Shown: piece after piece, positions 54,095 through 56,995 of the stretch
Numbering within the stretch: position 1 is the stretch's first letter
How the letters are laid out: every line of letters starts with the position of its first letter
Origin: JACMMS01 sp043758775
Lineage (GTDB): Bacteria > Pseudomonadota > Gammaproteobacteria > Burkholderiales > Methylophilaceae
Direction: 5' to 3'
Assembly: GCA_043758775.1 (NCBI GenBank)
Contig: JAYVMU010000047.1
Span: 1-56,995 of the forward strand
DNA: 56,995 nt
Notes under the pieces: model-generated
The model's input: only the letters and a program-made list of their open reading frames with translations
What the model was told of the DNA's origin: nothing
The model's database searches: none
Made by a program: the position numbers and the translations under genes

Positions 54095-54545
54095 GCTGAT
54101 TCTCCAAAAAATATACTTTATGCATAAAAAATTGCTCGCCAATTAAATTGGCCATAGTAATAATGTACAACGCGATATTGGCTATAGCTACACCGGCTAT
54201 AGACCATGAGTTATATGAGCGATACGCTTTGGCTAACAATAGTATTGCTAACTTTTGCTTAATATTTTGCATATTACTAATTTTAAATATCAGGCATTAC
54301 GATAATCCTTAATGCTTTTTAACGCAATACCTCAAGGGTACTCCATTGAGGTATTGCGTTATACTTTTGTACCTTTAAATGAATAGAGTAGATTCCAAAC
54401 TCGGCTTGCGTTATAGTTAAACGATTAGCTAATATTTGTAGTGATTTATGAGAATGTAAATGCGCAATACAATCGAAAAGAATATTATCAAATTTAGCCT
54501 TGTTAACAGCTATTCAAATTAAGACCTTAACTTAATTAAAAGTAC
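54095..54545. other. regulatory gap between aldehyde dehydrogenase and cyclase genes
   Basis: These 451 bases between divergent genes contain no convincing gene. The minus-strand frame 54060-54272 overlaps the dehydrogenase start and looks accidental. The stretch holds a perfect inverted repeat at 54321-54360, which may be an operator or a terminator-like structure. Confidence 0.5.
54321..54360. repeat. perfect 15-bp inverted repeat
   Basis: AACGCAATACCTCAA (54321-54335) and TTGAGGTATTGCGTT (54346-54360) are exact complements around a ten-base spacer. There is no T-run on the minus strand and only a short one (TTTT, about 54364-54367) on the plus strand, so an operator is as likely as a terminator. 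Confidence 0.7.
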
Positions 54546-55802
54546 ATGATCCCTGAACCTATGACTATTGAAACGCGTTCAACAGCAACGCGTGATTTTT
54601 GGCAAAAAATTAGTCATCCTTCCGATGATATGCTGGGAAAATCAATTTTATCGGCTTTAGTGTTTGCTGAAAGTTTGGTTTGCATATTCTGGATTTTCAG
54701 TTTATCTGGGTTGGGTGAAGGTTATGCCTTGATGGCTGCGGTGCCTTATGTGTATATTGTTTTCTCCTACGTTAGCCTACTCATTTTCTATAAATTCAAA
54801 CGCTTTGAGTATTTCACTTTTACGCAACTCGTTATGTTGCTGGTGATGCCATTTTTTATGCAATGGACAATTGGAGGTTTTCAAGCATCTAGTGGTGTTG
54901 CCATCTGGGCTATCCTTTCCCCGATTGGCGCACTAATGATTTTAGGTACACGTCAATCTACTGCATGGTTTACTTTATTTGCTCTATTGGCAGGTCTGTC
55001 ATGGAAGTTTAATAGCTTATTTTCTGTGAACTCATTGCCAATTCCGACGCATATAAAAGATACATTTTTCTTGATGAATATCATGGGTACGGCCTGCATC
55101 CTGTACGGCGTTATGCGTTATTTTCAAGCGCAAAAAGAACGTATCCTTAAAGAGCTCGCTGTCGAGCAGGCACGCTCAGAAAAGTTGTTGCTTAACATTT
55201 TGCCAAAGAGTATCGCAGATCGTCTGAAGGATAACGATATGCGGATTGCGGACAGTTTTGAAGTGGTGACCATATTATTTGCCGATATTGTTGGCTTTAC
55301 GCATATATCAGCCAATATGCCGCCCGCGGATTTAGTTGATTTGCTTAGTCATGTTTTTTCACGATTTGACCAATTAGCAGAACACCATGGTTTAGAAAAA
55401 ATTAAAACTATAGGTGATGGTTATATGGTGGTAGGTGGGGCGCCTATTGAGCGCAATGACCACGCATCGGTTGTGGCAAAGCTAGCTTTGGAAATGCAAG
55501 TAGTACTACAAGAAATTGCGGAATTAAGAAATATTCCATTACAAATGCGCTATGGATTGAGTAGTGGCCCAGTGGTGGCGGGGGTGATTGGTACAAGTAA
55601 ATTTACTTACGATATTTGGGGTGATACAGTGAACATGGCGAGTCGCATGGAAAAAACCAGTTTAACCAATGAAATTCAAGTATCACACTCTACTTACAAT
55701 CTTATTAAAGATCAGTTTGAGTTTGAAGCTCGTGGCCCAATTGCCGTTAAAGGTAAAGGCAATGTTGAAACTTTTATTTTAAAAGCCAAGGTTCTATCAT
55801 AG
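54546..55802 (+). CDS. membrane-anchored class III adenylate cyclase
   Basis: The 418-residue protein has six likely membrane helices (about 35-190), a short linker helix, and a C-terminal class III cyclase domain (about 235-400). The catalytic residues are all present: metal ligands Asp247 and Asp291, base-selecting Lys287 and Asp356 (adenine rather than guanine), and transition-state Asn363 and Arg367. The layout and spacing match mycobacterial Rv1625c, which makes cAMP as a homodimer. ATG 54546 and 54561 are both possible; the gene appears to be monocistronic. cAMP production is inferred. Confidence 0.88.
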   Translation: MIPEPMTIETRSTATRDFWQKISHPSDDMLGKSILSALVFAESLVCIFWIFSLSGLGEGYALMAAVPYVYIVFSYVSLLIFYKFKRFEYFTFTQLVMLLVMPFFMQWTIGGFQASSGVAIWAILSPIGALMILGTRQSTAWFTLFALLAGLSWKFNSLFSVNSLPIPTHIKDTFFLMNIMGTACILYGVMRYFQAQKERILKELAVEQARSEKLLLNILPKSIADRLKDNDMRIADSFEVVTILFADIVGFTHISANMPPADLVDLLSHVFSRFDQLAEHHGLEKIKTIGDGYMVVGGAPIERNDHASVVAKLALEMQVVLQEIAELRNIPLQMRYGLSSGPVVAGVIGTSKFTYDIWGDTVNMASRMEKTSLTNEIQVSHSTYNLIKDQFEFEARGPIAVKGKGNVETFILKAKVLS

Positions 55803-55844
55803 TTAAAATTTAAACGCATAAACCACAGAGTTGCGTGCTTGATA

Positions 55845-55850
55845 TATAAT
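55845..55850 (+). promoter_or_regulatory. -10 box of the tRNA-Ser gene
   Basis: A perfect TATAAT stands 30 bases before the tRNA, followed by the GC-rich TCGCGCC, like the discriminator of stringently controlled stable-RNA promoters. No good -35 was found at 17 bases upstream. Confidence 0.45.
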
Positions 55851-55879
55851 TCGCGCCTAGCTGGCGTTATCGGCTATGC

Positions 55880-55969
55880 GGAGAGCTGGATGAGCGGTTT
55901 AAGTCACTACCCTGGAAAGGTAGCACAGGGGCAACCTTGTCGAGGGTTCGAATCCCTCGCTCTCCGCCA
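55880..55969 (+). tRNA. tRNA-Ser (GGA anticodon)
   Basis: The acceptor arms GGAGAGC (55880-55886) and GCTCTCC (55959-55965) pair fully, followed by discriminator G and encoded CCA. The anticodon stem CTACC/GGTAG encloses loop CTGGAAA with anticodon GGA at 55914-55916 (reads UCC and UCU). A long variable arm, as in all tRNA-Ser, and the T-loop TTCGAAT are present. A serine-recombinase-like gene lies 245 bases further on. Confidence 0.97.
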
Positions 55970-56214
55970 TTAAGTCATGGTTTAAAGCTGTTTTCTATCT
56001 GAATCACCACAAGCGCCGCCCGGTGCGGGGCTTCGCCCACTACGATCTTTCTCAGCTTTCTCTTTTCAGCAATTTCTGAGAGTTTTTGCGGTAATTTAGA
56101 GGTTTCTCTCAAATCGAAATAAAGCACTTATGATGTGCTTTACAGTAGTTTCTGAAGACGTAAAAAAACACCATAAGTTGGTGTTGATCAGAACTTCCAG
56201 AATTCTCAGCTTTG
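55970..56214. other. gap between tRNA-Ser and recombinase with several small hairpins
   Basis: No gene is seen. Small inverted repeats are CCGC/GCGG around CCGGT (56016-56028), TAAAGCAC/GTGCTTTA (56120-56142), and the terminator at 56162-56185. If an element is integrated at the tRNA, its attachment site should be at the tRNA 3' end or in this gap; the other end is outside the window, so it cannot be shown. Confidence 0.4.
56162..56185 (-). terminator. intrinsic terminator of the recombinase gene
   Basis: Read on the minus strand, AACACCA, a five-base loop and TGGTGTT form a seven-pair stem followed by seven T (56162-56168 complement). It lies 30 bases after the stop of the recombinase-like gene. 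Confidence 0.75.
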
Positions 56215-56995
56215 CTAACGATAACCCAAAGCTTGTTTCTGCTCACCCCAGTTGATTGGCAGTGGCAGACTGCGCATCAGCTTGTCGGAAGTTAACGACG
56301 GCGGATGCTTGCCCTCCAGAATATCACGTACGATGTCAGGCGATAAGAACGCTACAAGTATCACTCTCGACACATGGGATGCAGACAGTTTCTCTTGCTC
56401 ACCAAGTTCTTTAACCGACCTGACTTTACCTGTCGAGAGCTTATTGAACCAGTGATGCGCTCTGGATAACAGCTTTACCAGTCGCGTATCAACATTACCT
56501 TTCTGCTGATAGCCAGGGGACTGCACAATCATGCGTACATTCAGTCCGCTTCTTTTAATCTGAATGGGCAATAAAACCTGATGTCTTAAGCTTTCCCAGT
56601 CACAACATTCCCAGACTGAAGCCGGCGCATGGGATATTGCTTCAGCTTTGGCAATCAGGTCATTCAGCTTCATGGTAATTTCCACTTCTTGTGCACGTAC
56701 CACAATATGTTCGGTCAGGTTTTGCAGTACGCTAATCAGGTCGGATGCCTGTGTCACAGAATTCTCATTATTGAATATATCAGCCATAGAGGCTGCCGTA
56801 CTCAATACAGCCTCAACTGCATAGACATCCTTTAATCCGTTATCATTAAGCCATCCGAATAACTCCGCTCTGGATGTTAAAAAATGACGCAGTCTTGTGA
56901 TCACCACCTCCTCAAGTTCTTGTCCGGGGATGCGTAATGCCTCAGGCGCCTGTGCCTTGCCTTCACGTATGATGCGTTGCGATACATAATAATGA
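56215..56995 (-). CDS. C-terminal part of a serine-recombinase-like protein (partial)
   Basis: The frame is open to the last base of the window and stops at 56215, so at least 259 residues of the C-terminus are visible. The sequence resembles the C-terminal part of 'recombinase family' (resolvase/large serine recombinase) proteins of proteobacterial mobile elements: YYVSQRIIREG near the window edge, a helical middle, then LLSRAHHWFNKLSTGKVRSV and a helix-turn-helix-like EQEKLSASHVSRVILVAFLSPDI close to the end. The catalytic Ser domain would lie off the window. A terminator follows. The call rests on recalled family resemblance, not on catalytic motifs. Confidence 0.7.
   Translation of the reverse strand, partial: HYYVSQRIIREGKAQAPEALRIPGQELEEVVITRLRHFLTSRAELFGWLNDNGLKDVYAVEAVLSTAASMADIFNNENSVTQASDLISVLQNLTEHIVVRAQEVEITMKLNDLIAKAEAISHAPASVWECCDWESLRHQVLLPIQIKRSGLNVRMIVQSPGYQQKGNVDTRLVKLLSRAHHWFNKLSTGKVRSVKELGEQEKLSASHVSRVILVAFLSPDIVRDILEGKHPPSLTSDKLMRSLPLPINWGEQKQALGYR

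Noticed and set aside
54060..54272. Minus-strand 70-residue frame upstream of the aldehyde dehydrogenase
   Set aside because: It overlaps the dehydrogenase start by 35 bases in another frame and covers its promoter area; no ribosome site was seen.
56011..56040. REP-like GC-rich element after tRNA-Ser
   Set aside because: Only one small CCGC/GCGG stem; no second copy noticed in the window.

Overview
The window looks like the chromosome of a methylotrophic betaproteobacterium of the Methylophilaceae, most likely Methylotenera or a close relative. The main reason is a complete fhcBADC set (formyltransferase/hydrolase complex of tetrahydromethanopterin-linked formaldehyde oxidation), together with a second block of genes for making or reducing the pterin and furan cofactors of that pathway. 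The AT-rich base use and the housekeeping order (rlmN-pilW-rodZ-ispG-hisS-yfgM-bamB-der; hfq-hflX-hflK-hflC-DUF2065-hisZ-purA; dnaX-ybaB-recR) fit the same group. The species was not checked by a search.

Layout. 1-2.7 kb: the end of an unidentified reading frame, a phospholipase-D-type lipoprotein, and trhO (tRNA U34 hydroxylase), which converges on it. 2.8-7.5 kb, minus strand: fhcB, fhcA, fhcD, fhcC. 7.7-18.7 kb, plus strand: ndk, rlmN, pilW, rodZ, ispG, hisS, two peptide-type ABC ATPases without permeases, yfgM, bamB, der. 18.7-24.2 kb: bamD (minus), then rluD, pgeF, a ZIP metal transporter, a small membrane protein and rimO. 24.2-31.8 kb: two small unknown genes, a TetR repressor and a tripartite RND efflux operon, divided by a promoter region carrying AcrR-like operator sequences. 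31.8-33.5 kb: a 559-residue unknown protein with a PilZ-like C-terminus.

33.6-45.1 kb: gltX, hfq, hflX, hflK, hflC, a DUF2065 gene, hisZ and purA, followed without a gap by a dmrB-like flavoprotein, a dihydropteroate-synthase-like DUF6513 protein, a DUF447 protein and mfnB. 45.2-49.1 kb: an OmpA-family porin with its own promoter and terminator, an MTA/SAH-type deaminase, ubiG and gph. 49.2-52.0 kb, minus strand: SRP RNA, dnaX, ybaB, recR. 52.1-54.1 kb, minus strand: an NAD-dependent aldehyde dehydrogenase and its DUF779 companion, with a strong hairpin terminator between them. 54.5-57.0 kb: a membrane class III adenylate cyclase, tRNA-Ser(GGA), and the 3' part of a serine-recombinase-like gene that runs off the window.

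How the parts fit. The Fhc complex takes formyl-H4MPT to formate through methylofuran. MfnB makes an early precursor of the furan cofactor, and a DmrB-type flavoprotein would reduce dihydromethanopterin to the active form. The DUF6513 and DUF447 proteins travel with these genes and are candidates for unassigned cofactor steps. Most of the rest is core: translation, envelope assembly, replication and repair.

The least ordinary places are the recombinase beside tRNA-Ser at the right edge (a possible mobile-element boundary), the efflux promoter, the cofactor block behind purA, a perfect 15-bp inverted repeat at 54321-54360, and the small unknown genes at 24.2-24.9 kb. I found no CRISPR array, no insertion sequence with terminal repeats and no rRNA. 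All functional calls are by reading motifs and recalling families, not by database search.
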